Below are positions 34,011 to 46,000 of a DNA stretch of 64,000 nt, piece by piece. The position numbers and the translations under genes were made by a program. The DNA is from Melampsora larici-populina 98AG31 (Eukaryota; Basidiomycota; Pucciniomycetes; Pucciniales; Melampsoraceae), in NCBI RefSeq assembly GCF_000204055.1, contig NW_006768766.1, positions 3,718,019 to 3,782,018 of the forward strand, given 5' to 3'. Each line of letters starts with the position of its first letter. Position 1 is the first letter of the stretch. The notes under the pieces were generated by a model. That model was not told the DNA's origin and made no database searches. It saw only the letters and a program-made list of their open reading frames with translations.

Positions 34011-37000
34011 CAGATGTGCCACAACTGGTCCGGAGTAAGAGGAATTCAGTGAAATTATCATCCACTGTTCAGAGATTTGATAGTACTCATCTTGTAATAG
34101 TGCTTTGACACCTTTTTACACAGACTCTTGATTCAGCTCTCATTGTGCTTCTAACACAGAGTTCCTATGATGTACTTCTGTTACATTTGTTTCCTGGAAC
34201 CACAGCATCTCAATTCTACTGAAGTGTGCTTGACTGACTCAAAGTTGCTTTGAGTATCTCTAGATGGACACGGATTGCCACACTTGTTGAAACTTTTCAG
34301 CAGAAGGCAAACACATGCAAGCTTCAGGCCAGCAATCTGTTCGCGGGCTAAAGCCCTCCAACTCAGAGTCTCAGGGATGTGATAAAGGATGATCAGTCTC
34401 CCTTCAAGAAGAAGAAAAACCCACATGTGGTATTAGTAAGTACATACATGCTGATGTGGGCTATTACACTTACTCACAATTTAAACAAATCTATCCACTG
34501 CCACTTTTTGAATAAAGCCATAGTATTGCTAGTTCTCCAATTCCAGAAACCAGTCCCTCCCCCAAGCATTATTTTCCCAAGCAGAAAAAATAATTACCAG
34601 TACAGATAACAAAACCCTCCTCACTATGTCCAAAAGGCAAAAACACCAATCTATTCAATCATTATCTTATTTGACTTTCTCACTGAATATCTCATGTATG
34701 CAATAATGATGATGTTTGGTCCAAAGTGCAAAGTTGCTTTTTTGTGCATTCCCCTGCTAAGTGAACAGTTAGAGATCAAGGAGGCTATCATACCAGGATA
34801 ACCAGAGTTGTCTAGTTGATAACAAGAGTGACACAATGATGTTCGGAACTTTGAGTCCAGAATGTGAGCTGACCCTAGCTACCCTCGGTCAGAAACTTAG
34901 ATCTTACCCCGGGGACCGTGTCATAAACTCAAATTTCACCCCAAATCCAAAGTGGTTTTGGACAGAGTTCATGTTTCTGACCCGGCTGAGCCGCCACTAA
35001 ATAAGTTATCACCGAGTCCCTTCCCATGGCAGGCGTCCTCCAAGCGCGCGGTTCGTGGGGCTTGTGTCAAGCTAGGCTTAGCCAAGGTTCATGTTCGGGG
35101 TTGTAGTGTAGTAGAGGAATTATGAGGCGTTCAAGCGAGTGAGAGAATGTAAGAGAGAGAAGCGAGCCTGGGCTACGATCATGTCTCACAATCATTACGA
35201 TTAATATTATTGTGTTTGTTTATACATGGAACTAAGGATTTTAATCAAGGTATGGCTTCAAATTTTGACTCTTGCTCGCGATTTGATCACAGATGAAAAT
35301 TACAAGATTGCAGAGCCGATGCCAACTTTCATTCATGACAAAAGCCCGCGGTGAATAAGACATGAAAATTTCTTCCCGAATCACTTTTAGTCTGATCTGT
35401 GATGGTCAATTGTTCATGCAAACCACATGGCTACCGTGGGGGTGGGTCCCTTTTGGATATTCATCGACCCATAAATATTAATCTGTACTCACTTCTCGAT
35501 CAATACTAATAAGTAGCCTTCATCTCTTGTTCAAGTATGTTCTCGACTTAGACTACATAGGTTCAAAGTCTCCATGGCCGCTTGTATATTATGACGTAGA
35601 ATTGCGCCTTCTACAGGATCTTTCTTTGATCCTTCCTAGCGGAATATGTCAAGTTATGCAGTACCTAACTTTTAACGTGCCCATTTCTTTTGCCCGATGC
35701 ATGAATCGCTTGAAGAGTCTCAAACCTTCATGTTGATGTACATAGGCTCATGATTCTAGGCGATCCATGTCTTTCTCAACTTTTTGATTTTCCTTGCAAT
35801 TTTTTTGTACAGAACCTTTTACCGATGCAATGGCTTTGATGTAAAAGCACCTACGCATGATATGTCGATTAATGTTTAAACAAAATCAAATTTTTTACGA
35901 ACATCAAATTTCATTGATGCTCAGCAGAAACAAGAAGGCCATTAAACGATTTTGATGATATGTGATTATCCCATCAGGTCCGAAATCCTCAAAACTCAAA
36001 GCCACTAAAAGGCTTGATGCATCTCATGTCATATGTATATGCACTGGAATTCTTAATAGTCTTGAGATATGCGTTCATTTTGTGAATGTAGATTCAAGGC
36101 TAAGTTCTGAACAGGCTTGACTCTGCTTGACTTTGAGGCTGTCTGCATGCTTTTTTTTCCGTGTGTGCTGTGCGCTGTTTCGCTGTGAGTGAACCTCAAG
36201 CTAACAATCACTCAGAGAGTTGATTTTCCGTGGGAATTTGATGATAGTGCATATGGTCTTTGACCGGATTTTTTAGGTGAAGTGCAGGCATTTTTCAAGA
36301 TATCATTTCGAGACTCAAGAATCGATTTTGTATGCTGAAAAGACCTCAGACTCAGAGCTGAATCTCTTCAGCTATCAGCCAAATTAAGTCTGCTCTCAGA
36401 AGTACTGCGACTTGTCATCAAGCGCCAAGGTAAAGATGTGAGATATAAAAAAGATCCAATGCCAATTCAAGTAAAAATAAATCCTGAAGCTGTGTGGTAT
36501 TCACAAATCGCTCACACTGGCTCTCGATAGTTTTTTATAGAAACGAGGAACTTCAAAAATCGCTAGGATTGAGAAACTTGAGCTTTGGCATTCGTTGATT
36601 TGCTGCAGTCAGAATGTTTTTTCAAGTCTTCGGGACCAAATTGGCTCATCAAGAAGATTGAGTTTATTTACACATGGACATGGAGACTATTCTCCGTGTT
36701 TCTTTCTTCTTGGTTAGCTTCTATGACCAATCAACTCTTCTCCTTGTTCAGATTTATTTTGTAAACCATTTCAACTCACTCATTCCTGGTCAAGATTAAA
36801 TCTTTACCTTGAGATTTTTTTGCATTAAAACTCGTCGATCGATTTCTTATCCCAAACTGTCATCAGACTAGATTTTCGTCTTCAACTCTTTAGCTATTTC
36901 TGAGTTGATTTATGTAGCTTTTTATTTCTGAATATCCTTTCTTTTTGTTTACCTGACACTCTGCGGAGATTCGTATTGCCTACTTCAAAAATCTCAAAAG

Positions 37001-37813
37001 GGATTCGAATCCCATCATACTGATACACAGCTTTTACAAATATAACTTCTTCGTATCGGCTTTCTGATTTTACTGGGCTTCATTCTTTTTCATATCTTAT
37101 CTTGGTGATCGGAGTCGTTAGTTCTATCACACAGCCCTTCAGCCCTCTCTTGAGAGACTCCAAAAGTTCTTGGTGCTCACTCGATCAGTCTTCCTTGGCG
37201 AACTTCACAATCTCGGACTTGGTGTTTGCTCAACGGCACGTTTGGGTTACCCCCGCTTCTGCGTCCCCACTCGACATATACTCGCTTCACATTTGCTCAG
37301 TGAGTTCGTCTTTGGACTCTCATCAGAGTCCCGACTTTCCGCCTCATCCATTAATCCACTTTACTCCCCCTCTTCTCTTTAGACTAATCAACATATTCGC
37401 TCAGCTCATTATCATCGGATCTGCGAATTATTAGCTCGGTCTCAAATTTTCATCACTCACTCCTACCTAAACCCACGACTCTTTTGGTGTCATTTCTTTC
37501 TTAGAATTGACTACATTCTTCGTTCAGCTTGAGAATTGTATGATCATATCGCCATCCGAATCTTCTCTGCCTGTCTGACAGCGTCAAGGATTTAACCTGT
37601 ACCCTCATCACACCCACCTTCACGTACATCTTGAGTCTCTGTTCATCTTTTCACCTTATCATCATGATCTTGGATTCATGCATATAAGATAGTACCTAAT
37701 CCCGTCCCTCTCCTCAAAGTCATACAAACATATTTTATCATTCTTGTTTGTCTTTTAAACCATAGTTTTCACCATCTCATACGATCACCTCCTATCTATA
37801 CCCTTTCAGCATC
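34011..37813. other. 3.8 kb of repeat debris and the promoter of the arrestin-like gene
   Basis: No gene found. Sequence from about 34838 (tgttcggaactttgagtcc...) to about 35300 has the look of a solo LTR, but no matching copy or target duplication is present. 36720-36960 is a relic of the segment downstream of the first galactanase fragment. The last kilobase is pyrimidine-rich with many short CT runs, typical of a fungal promoter and leader before the ATG at 37814. Confidence 0.4.
36720..36960 (+). repeat. Diverged copy of the segment at 14720-15000
   Basis: Shares an ordered series of phrases with 14720-15000: 'ccttgttcagatttattttg', 'ccatttcaactcactcat', 'aaatctttaccttgagat', 'gatttcttatcccaaactg' against 'cttgttcagttttgttttg', 'cacttcaacttacaatct', 'aatctttatcttgagaat', 'catttcttatctcaagctg'. 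Both lie on the plus strand. It marks a further duplication of the galactanase 3' flank without the gene. Confidence 0.6.
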
Positions 37814-39751
37814 ATGATTGATGAACAATCCACGTCAGGAAATCTTCCCAATTCTCTCGCCTCAAGTTACTCTCGATCTGTACCAGATTTTATGGGCCGT
37901 AAGCGCAGTCATAAATCATTTTCTCAACTCACCTTAGAAAGCAACAATCGACGCTGTGGTCTGGTGTTCTTTGATCAAGATCTTGACAACCACAAATTCC
38001 ATTCATCAAACAGTATGGACAAAAAATCAAGCAAGTCCAATTGGATACGGGGTCAATACTCAGTGCGTATCCTTTTCATGATCAATTTCATTGTGCTTTT
38101 TCTTCCTTGAAATTGAGGATAATTTTAGCTACGAGATCAAATCTGACCCAATGCACATCTGACATCTCAGGATTGCTGGTGGGTATCGAATTTCAAGGAA
38201 GAAGATCTTCAGGAGAAGAAATGTCCCGCGTCACCCTCACTAGGTCATGGTTCCGCCTCCACAACATCAGATGATTTCTTCTCTTATAGGGAGTCAAATG
38301 ACGACTCTCACTCTTCTAGTGGCCTTGGAACCCCTTCTTCTACTCAAAGTACGGCTTGTGGTTCATTTGCCAGTAGGAAAACTATCTCACTTCGAACACC
38401 CTGCAACAAAATGATTACATATTATGATAAACCTCTTCCTCCGCCTAAATGCCCTCTTCCACCTATTCCTCATTCTGATCACCCTTGTCAACCCTCGCCC
38501 GTCATTCAACATACATCCGAGAAACCTAAAGTTCAAATGAACATCACACCTAGTACTACTAACTCTACCTTACCAAAATATCTACGTCGGCCAATATCCT
38601 TTATCACACCTAAGCCTCGGGAAAGTAGTCCTATACGTTCCGCTCCGATTGTGACCTCTCCCTTGTCTTCGCGCATAAATCCACGTCCATGCATTACTCC
38701 AGACTTGAAGCGTTTGGGCAATTCTAGTACTTACTCGTTCATCTTACCTAAATCTGACATACTCAAGTCATCGGGAAAACGATGGAAGATCAATAAATCG
38801 ACTTCCTCACGCTTTCGTTCCTCACCTCCCCCACCAACCACCAAGGCGAGACGTTCAAGTTTGGGAAGTTTGACCGATGACCCTTTTAGGGCTGATCCGT
38901 TGGTAATCTACAAGTATCGACCAACATTTACTCCGATAAATTCTTCGGTTTCCGATCAAGACGAATCATGTTCACCTCGTCCTGATAGAAATCTGATTGA
39001 AAGCTCAGAAAGATCTACATCACCTTCGACTAATCCATCTTCTATTTGTGAATTAACTGATTCAGTATCTTGTTATCATACAGCTGAAACTGAGATTTCT
39101 GAATCAACTATTCAAACAATTGAAGAATCTGAAATCATAAAAGAAAAAGATAATTTATCTAATTTTCCAGAAACTTTTGTTTTCGCTCCATTAAGTAGAC
39201 TTGATGGCTTTTTCAATAGTCATCCTAGAAGAAGATCAGGAATCCCATCAAAAGCTTTTACATTACAAATCTCACCTGGACCAAGTAAAACAACCTTTAA
39301 ACCTGGTGATCAATTCAAACTTGGTATTATACTTGGAAATCAACAATTTGATGAAATCCGAGTTAATTTAATTGGAACTTCTACTTCTACTCGTGGTAAT
39401 CGAGTTTTACATGAATTTCTTAAGATGGAAGAAAAACTAATTGAAGATAAAGAAGAAATACAATTAATGATTCCTTTACAAAGATCTTGCCTTTGTGGTG
39501 AATGTGAGAAGGAAAAAGGAGTTTTACCAGATAGTTTAGTTAATGAAAACGTTAGTCTTTTTTGATCCTTTTACTCTCTTCTCAAATCAAATTTCCGTTT
39601 AACTAATCATGAAAAACGCTTTGGTGATTCTTTGAAATAGGTTTTTGTTTCTTATCATTTAAATGTTAGAGGAATTAAAAAAGCTCGTTGGTCTAGAGAT
39701 GAAAAGGTTCAAGTTAGCTTAATGGTCAAATCGAATCACCTTTTCTCCTAG
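37814..39751 (+). CDS. Arrestin-like (LDB19-type) protein, 579 aa
   Basis: Three exons, 37814-38062, 38171-39550 and 39641-39751, are all phase 0 (580 codons). The first two-thirds are disordered and Ser/Pro-rich (KPLPPPKCPLPPIP, many SxxP sites). From about residue 435 the sequence reads like the start of an arrestin N-terminal beta-sandwich: APLSRLDGFFNSHPRRRSG, AFTLQISPGP, FKPGDQFKLGIIL, EIRVNLIGTSTSTRGN, and across the last splice FVSYHLNVRGIKKARWSRD. Such proteins usually recruit ubiquitin ligases to membrane transporters. The product ends soon after the first half of the arrestin fold, so it is either short or the last exons are mis-modelled. The final exon could splice onward instead of stopping at TAG 39749. 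Confidence in the coding frame is high, in the family moderate. Confidence 0.65.
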
Positions 39752-40580
39752 ATAAGGAAAATAAATCAAGAAAAAACCCAAAAAGGATACGGAACAAGTC
39801 TTGTTATTTTTTTTTTTGATTTTACTTTAATGAACTAATTCAAATTAATGATTTGAATACGAATTTCCTACTTATTCTTTTTCGATAATTTTCTTACTCT
39901 TTGAATAATAATATTGTTGTTTGATGGCTTATTTGATCTTCTTCTTGTCAGGATCGGTTTTTTAATGACCTGAATCTTTTGATCTTAATTAAATTGTAGT
40001 TGTTTCTCCCCAAATCTCTGAAAGTTGTATAAGAATTCATCATGATTGATATAATATACCATATGAAAAAGAAAACAAGAATGACTGTGTAAAGTAAGAG
40101 TTAATGACATCAAATGAACCGGTGTGTTGAGGTTATGTTTCTCAACAAGCAACTGGACATATACAGACATATCTTTAACCCTTTCTACCACACTTCTTGG
40201 GCTACTTTGAGGATGTAATGATCAGCTGCCGGTCCCATATCATCATCCTTACACAACCTCTGCTGCAACACCAAGTTTTGGACAACAGATAGCTCAATTT
40301 GACTAATCACCACAATGACAAACACGGCTGAAACTTTCTCGAGTTCACACTGAATTGAATCAGCTCAGAGTCAGATGATAAGAGCGCAAACAACAAGATT
40401 CTGTTTGCATCCTGCTCAAGGAGAAGGCAAAATTTGCAACATGAAACGGTAACTAATCTTTCGGAGTAATACAACTTTGAATGAAATTTTGCAAATACTG
40501 CAACAAAATACTTAACAAATATTTTCCATCTTGATCCGCTTCCTTTAAAAAAATGAAGACTATATAGATTGAAACAAAAC
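39752..40580. other. Convergent 3' intergenic region
   Basis: AT-rich sequence between the 3' ends of the arrestin-like gene and the sirtuin gene. It holds one T-run (39809-39820) and no supported coding sequence. Small open frames here lack motifs. Confidence 0.4.
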
Positions 40581-42457
40581 TCATAATTTGGAATCGGGTT
40601 TTGCTTGACTGTTAGCTACCAATTGTTCCACCACAGGTGTCTCTGCCTCTGCCTCTTTCTCAACTCGCTCTGTTAGACATTCACCCAGTGTACTGACTTC
40701 CGAGGTATTTTTTTTCGGGGGATCAGGTTGTAGGATCGGTAATGAGGCCGAAGAGGGGTTTCGGTCCTTTGAACTATCATCCTGACTGAGTTGGTGCATC
40801 GTCTCAACGATGGTTGTAGTGCTTGCAGTCAAATTGGCTTGATCGGATTGCTTAGGATCCTCAACAGATGTTTCATTAGTTCCCAATTCATTAGTATCTT
40901 CCTCTTCATCCAACTCGCATAATGCATCCAATTCCTCCTGATGACCAAAAAGGAAGTAAGGTTTATCAATAATAATTCAAGGTTTTCTGTCTATCAAATC
41001 AAGAAACAGATACCAAGTCTTACCATCCATCCCAGAAGTCCACAAAGTTGTTTGACTCCTTCATCTGTTGGACCAAGAAATAAAATATCTCTTCCATCCT
41101 CTTGATCGAAATCGAAAAATTGATCTCCAACTCTTTCAAGATTGATTAATAATCTTATACAATCTGATGAAACTTGGGTAACAAGTGATGCAAAGGGTTG
41201 AACTTGTAATGATGTTCCAAGTACGATCAATAGATCAGCTTCTGGCAGATCTGAAAGGTGTGAAAAAAACCTCTGTGGAAGACTTTCTCCAAAGAATCTG
41301 GATGAGTTCAACCCATCCAGTAATAAGGTAGTGTGAAAAGAAGGTTTCTTTTTCAGCTTGAATGATTCAGTACCAAAGGCTTCACGACAAAAAGACAAAG
41401 ACTCACACGATATCAGGCTTGACCACTTTTATACAGCATTCATCGAGTATCAAGCATCAAGCATCATCCCAAAAACATAGTAAAATCAGTCATTCTTTTT
41501 TTGGAGATCAATTCAATGTTTTTTTTCTGAAGAAAAAAAATGAAACAAGAAAAGTTAAATCACACTCAACAAGCTTCCGATTTTTCTTTACAAGATTTCA
41601 TTTTACACCAAATCGGTTCACCAATCGAAAGTAAAGGTTTCATTTCTTCTAAACTCATTTTATGACGACAATTTAAACAATGTGCTTCTGCAAATGAACC
41701 TAAATGGAAACCCCATCCCCCCAAGAAAAAAGATCACTTTTAGTATAATTATCTCGAAAAAAAGTGGTGAGTTATAAAGAAGAAGATAAAACCTACCATG
41801 TGCTTCTACAATTAATTCTTCAGAAACTCCTGCTAATCTTTCAAGCGTATCTACATTTTGAGTTAACACTCTTTTCAAAATCCCTTTAATTTCTAATAAT
41901 TTCATAAACCTATGTGTAATCGTTGGTTTGAATTTTCCTGGACATAATTCTTTGGCTAATGTATAAAATGCTTCTGGTTCATCTATAAAATCTGTTTTTT
42001 TGTTTTGTTTCGTTTGAAGTATGAGGTATTAAGTCCTTGTTTTCTTTTGTTCTTTGAAAAAATCGTACTTGGATTATTTTACTTACAATCCATGTCAAAG
42101 ATCGCTTCTGGATAAGGTAAATTATACTTCTCTAACTATGTTTTTCATGTGAATCATTAAAATAATCAGTAATCCATCATTTTCTTCTAAAACACCAATT
42201 TCAATCATACCAACATTCGCATATAATCCAGTTTCAGGAGATCTAAAATCAGGTATCCCAGCTGCTGTAGAGATACCTGCTCCAGCCTAAGAAAAGAGGT
42301 CGTATATCACTATCAGCAATCAATAAAGTAGCTCACGAACAATGTTAAAGGTTCTTACCATGATTACTACTTTTTTAATTTTTCCATTTTGAATCAAGCT
42401 CGAAATTCTTGATAATCCTTGTGATGGACCAGGAGTTGGGAAATCGGATGATGACAT
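40581..42457 (-). CDS. HST2: NAD-dependent protein deacetylase, SIRT2/Hst2 class, 397 aa, 8 exons
   Basis: Exons (descending): 42457-42359, 42286-42215, 42135-42087, 41991-41797, 41699-41571, 41425-41407, 41297-41024, 40937-40581; all phases agree (398 codons). Sirtuins remove acetyl groups from lysines using NAD. Motifs in order: GAGISTAAGIPDFRSPETGL (residues 35-54), YNLPYPEAIFDMDYF, QNVDTLERLAG near 118, catalytic His in IVEAHGSFAEAHC, first zinc pair CLNC, second pair in WCKMKSC (C-x4-C rather than the usual C-x2-C), LVKPDIVFFGESLPQRF, and GTSLQVQPFASLV. A disordered Ser/Glu-rich tail ends the protein. The 19-nt exon 6 supplies the VKPDI part of the substrate loop. Hst2 proteins are mainly cytoplasmic with cell-cycle access to chromatin. 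The symbol is assigned by class, not by synteny. Confidence 0.9.
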
Positions 42458-43005
42458 CTTGAGAAAGATAATGAATAGGTAAGATTAGAGAACCTTTTAG
42501 TTAAAGCTTTGTTGAACGTTCAAAGGCAATGTCTGATGTCACAGATGTTTGAAATTTTTAATCAACCATCTTGACCAGCCTGTCACAATCTGTGACATAC
42601 AGTCAGATTCACGCTACAAAAGTTGTCGAGTCACGGCTCTTTGGCCATTGCTTTTCTCTGGGCTTCCTTGCGTCAAATATTCTGGTGTAAAGACATCGTT
42701 ATACGGAATGCTCCTGTCTCACTTGATCTCACCACTACTAACCTTTGCTCAATCACGAAGAAAAGCTACAAACAAGATGAGATAAATTGAATTACTACAC
42801 TTCTAAAAGTTATTAAACTTCAACCTCCTCTAATAAAAAAACAATTCAAGGATAACTACTACTGAAGTACCTTCAGAAATAAAATAAAATAAAATAAAGT
42901 ATGGTTCGAGGATATAAAAACGTGACATGATTCAAACTGTCTGATAACTCTCACACCAAACAAAAACCTGTGAAAATGAGCAAAGTGCTTGATATGCCAT
43001 ATGTC
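42458..43005. other. Intergenic region between INCENP and sirtuin genes
   Basis: 548 bases between the INCENP stop and the sirtuin start; both genes are on the minus strand. It must hold the sirtuin promoter. A 78-codon plus-strand frame at 42549 has no motif and is not called. Confidence 0.4.
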
Positions 43006-46000
43006 TCATTTATCCTTATTAGTACGTCGTTGTTGCTTTTGATGATATCCCATACGTTTGGCATACTCAGCCTCTTCTAATGCCGTCAATTGATCAGTAC
43101 CAGTCCAATTGGCTGAAGATGTACGATGTCTAAACCTCGATGCTCGACCTCGGAAGATTTCTACGAAAACAAAACATCTTTATTAATCACACGAATCAAA
43201 GAGAGATCAAGCAAGAAAGAACTACTAACCTTCCATGGGTGGCGCAGGAATAGTAGTACCAAAGATATCATTGGGGTTCATCTTACGCTGATTGGCAAGT
43301 GCATCTTTGATCACCATAGTTTGAGCCCAATCGGGTAAAGCCGCTTCTTTACGTTGGTGTTCTTCCTCATCATCATCTGAATACTCCGAATCGATATCTG
43401 GCAATTCAACGTATTCTTCTGATTTCTTCTTTCCCTTGGGATCAGTAGGGTTGATCTTAGGAGTAGCACTCGGAGCGTTAGGTTTCAATGCTGCCGGGGG
43501 AGCTACAGCGGAAAGCTTCGATTTCGATGACCCAGCCACTGAGGGTTTTGGTAATTTACTTTGACGAGCCGGTTGAAAGGCCTTGCTCGAGCTCGAAGCT
43601 GGAGTGGGATGTGTGATTTTAATGGGTTCAATCATCGTTTTCACACCGACTGAGGCAGCTGCCACGCGATACTTGTTCAACGATTTGACCGAGCCGGGTG
43701 CAGCAGGTGCGGCTGGGGCCACACGTGATGGTTGGAAAGATGAACTGGAAGAGGTCTTCAAAGCACTCCCTGGGGCCACACGAGCTGGGGAGATGGGTTC
43801 AGGCTTTTGGGGCTTAGCCTTCTTGGGGTCCATGACTCGGCTGGTGTCAGCTTCCACTTTACGCTTTTTGGCAAGATCGCCGGCGGATGAAACGTCCCGA
43901 TGGTGTCCCTGATTTCATTACATCGACATCAATAAATGTATTGACAAGTGAGAAAAAGAAAATAAGAAATCCGACTTACAGGTGTAGCAGCTGGAGCAGG
44001 CTTTGCTTTGACGGTTTGACGAGCCTTGGAAGACTCTTCACGTTCCTTCTTCTTCCTATCGGCTTCGGCAGCCCGAGCTTTTCGGTCTGCTTCTTCCTTC
44101 TCACGTTCTTCGGCCTGCTTCTTTTCCAAGAGAGCAAGTCGCCTTTGCTCTCTCTCTTCCTTGATTGCATTTTTACGCTCCTTGTCATCCAGCTCCTAAT
44201 ACATTCAATTGAAACATGAAGTGATTAGAAAGTTTAACAAAGCGCGATATTCGTCAAATATGTACTGCGCACCTTTTTAGCAGCTACAGCTGCAAGCTGT
44301 AGGCTTTTCAATTCAGGCTTTTTGGTGCTTGTCCAGGACGTAGCAAGTGCTGCACCGGCTTTGAAGACACTCATTATACCACTAGTGGGCGGTGTCCTGG
44401 CTTCCGTGCCCTCATCAAGTGGAGGGGTAACATTACCTGCGTTAGACGCATGTCTTGATGACTGAGAAGAGTAAGTTCATATATGAGTCATTTGTTCCTC
44501 AACCAAAGCAAGGGCCGATAGATGGGCTGCTATTTGTAAATTTTCACTTACCTGGCTAGGCGCAGAAGCGTACGCGTCTTGGAAGTTGGAAGCCGATGGG
44601 CTCAACTCCGAGCAGTCAGACAATGAATCTTCGTTTTCAACTTGTTCGTCTCGATCTCGCGAAGCCCCAGTTGCTTCGACCCCGTCAGACTCATTCCCAT
44701 CATCTTGCCGTTCGCTTTGACTTTCGTCGACTTCATCTTCATCATCTTCATTTGCATCGACTTCAACATCAGGTAAATTCAAAGTTGGATGCGATGGGCG
44801 ATTACTCTTACCATTTAGATCGATCAAGTCTTTCTCGTAGTGCTCGGATACCGCACTTCCTCCATCTTGACTTTCTTTCTCCATAGCACCTTGAGCATCG
44901 TCTTTGGGAATCTCTGGTTGAGTAACAATCCGTCGAGCTTCTTTGTCAACTCGAAGCACGGGAGGGGTGGCGGTGGGTGTGGTGGATCGTAGAAGAGCTG
45001 TAGACTTGATGTTGAGAGGTGCGGTATCGACGGGTGACTTACTTTTGGTTTCGTGCGTTAGTGTAACCGAAGGAGCAGGAGAAGTATTCCTCGCGACACT
45101 GCTGACATTCACAGCTGGCTCGTCTGGCTTCTTTTTCGATTCATAAGCAGCCACCAAATCACCCACCGAAGTCTTCTTAACGGGTAACTGCGAATCTGTA
45201 CTATCAGCGTACAGACCCACAGGAGGATTAGAAGCCTTATTGTGAAGTGAGTGCGTAGTCTCAGAAGAAGCTCCGCGATCGATCAAAGGAACGCCTGCGT
45301 ATGTTGTGAACGACGGAAGTGAGGCTGGTGAGACTGTACGATGTTGACTGGAAATCTGACTGGCAGGGGGGCGCGAGGATTGAGATTTGTTCAGGTTGTT
45401 CAGATCAGCTGCATTCCATGGCGGCATAGGAGCCCAGGGAGGCATTGTCGAAGTCGAGTGGGACGTCTGAGAAGATTGTGCGATAAGAGGCTTCCCATGA
45501 ACAACAGAAGCAGATGTTGCAGATGTTGCAAGTGATGCACGTTGCACCATGTGCAAGGGTTCTACCATCGGTAAGACTTGTTGTGTACGCTCATGCATAG
45601 CACTCTCTCTTTGAATCTTGGACAGTCGATTTTTCAAGTCATCCACTCCCTTTTTGCCCTTGTCGGCAGTAGATGGTACATAGCGATGCGGTACAGGCAC
45701 GTAAGGTCTGGCAATCTTGGCTTCTTGCGTCTCAGATGTGTAAGGGAACCCTGCATCAGTAGAGGTTCTTTTGGAAGATCTTCGTTGATTTGCTAGCATT
45801 CTTTGAGAGTCGGATATGGTATTTGCTTGAGATCCAATGTCTTGAGCTCTCGCAAGATTAGTTGCGTGCGAAGTGAAAGATGGTCTAGGATCTGGTTTAT
45901 TCGTGGCTACAGGTGAGCCACCAACCCCCTGGAATCTACTGACCTCGCTCTTTTCAATTCCTAGTCCGAGAGCTCCATACGCTAGTCCGGGAGTTTTGTG

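Noticed and set aside
34838..35300. Solo LTR of a Gypsy element
   Set aside because: It starts with tgttcgg and lies near a gag remnant, but no second copy, clean CA end or target duplication could be shown, so it is mentioned only within the intergenic entry.
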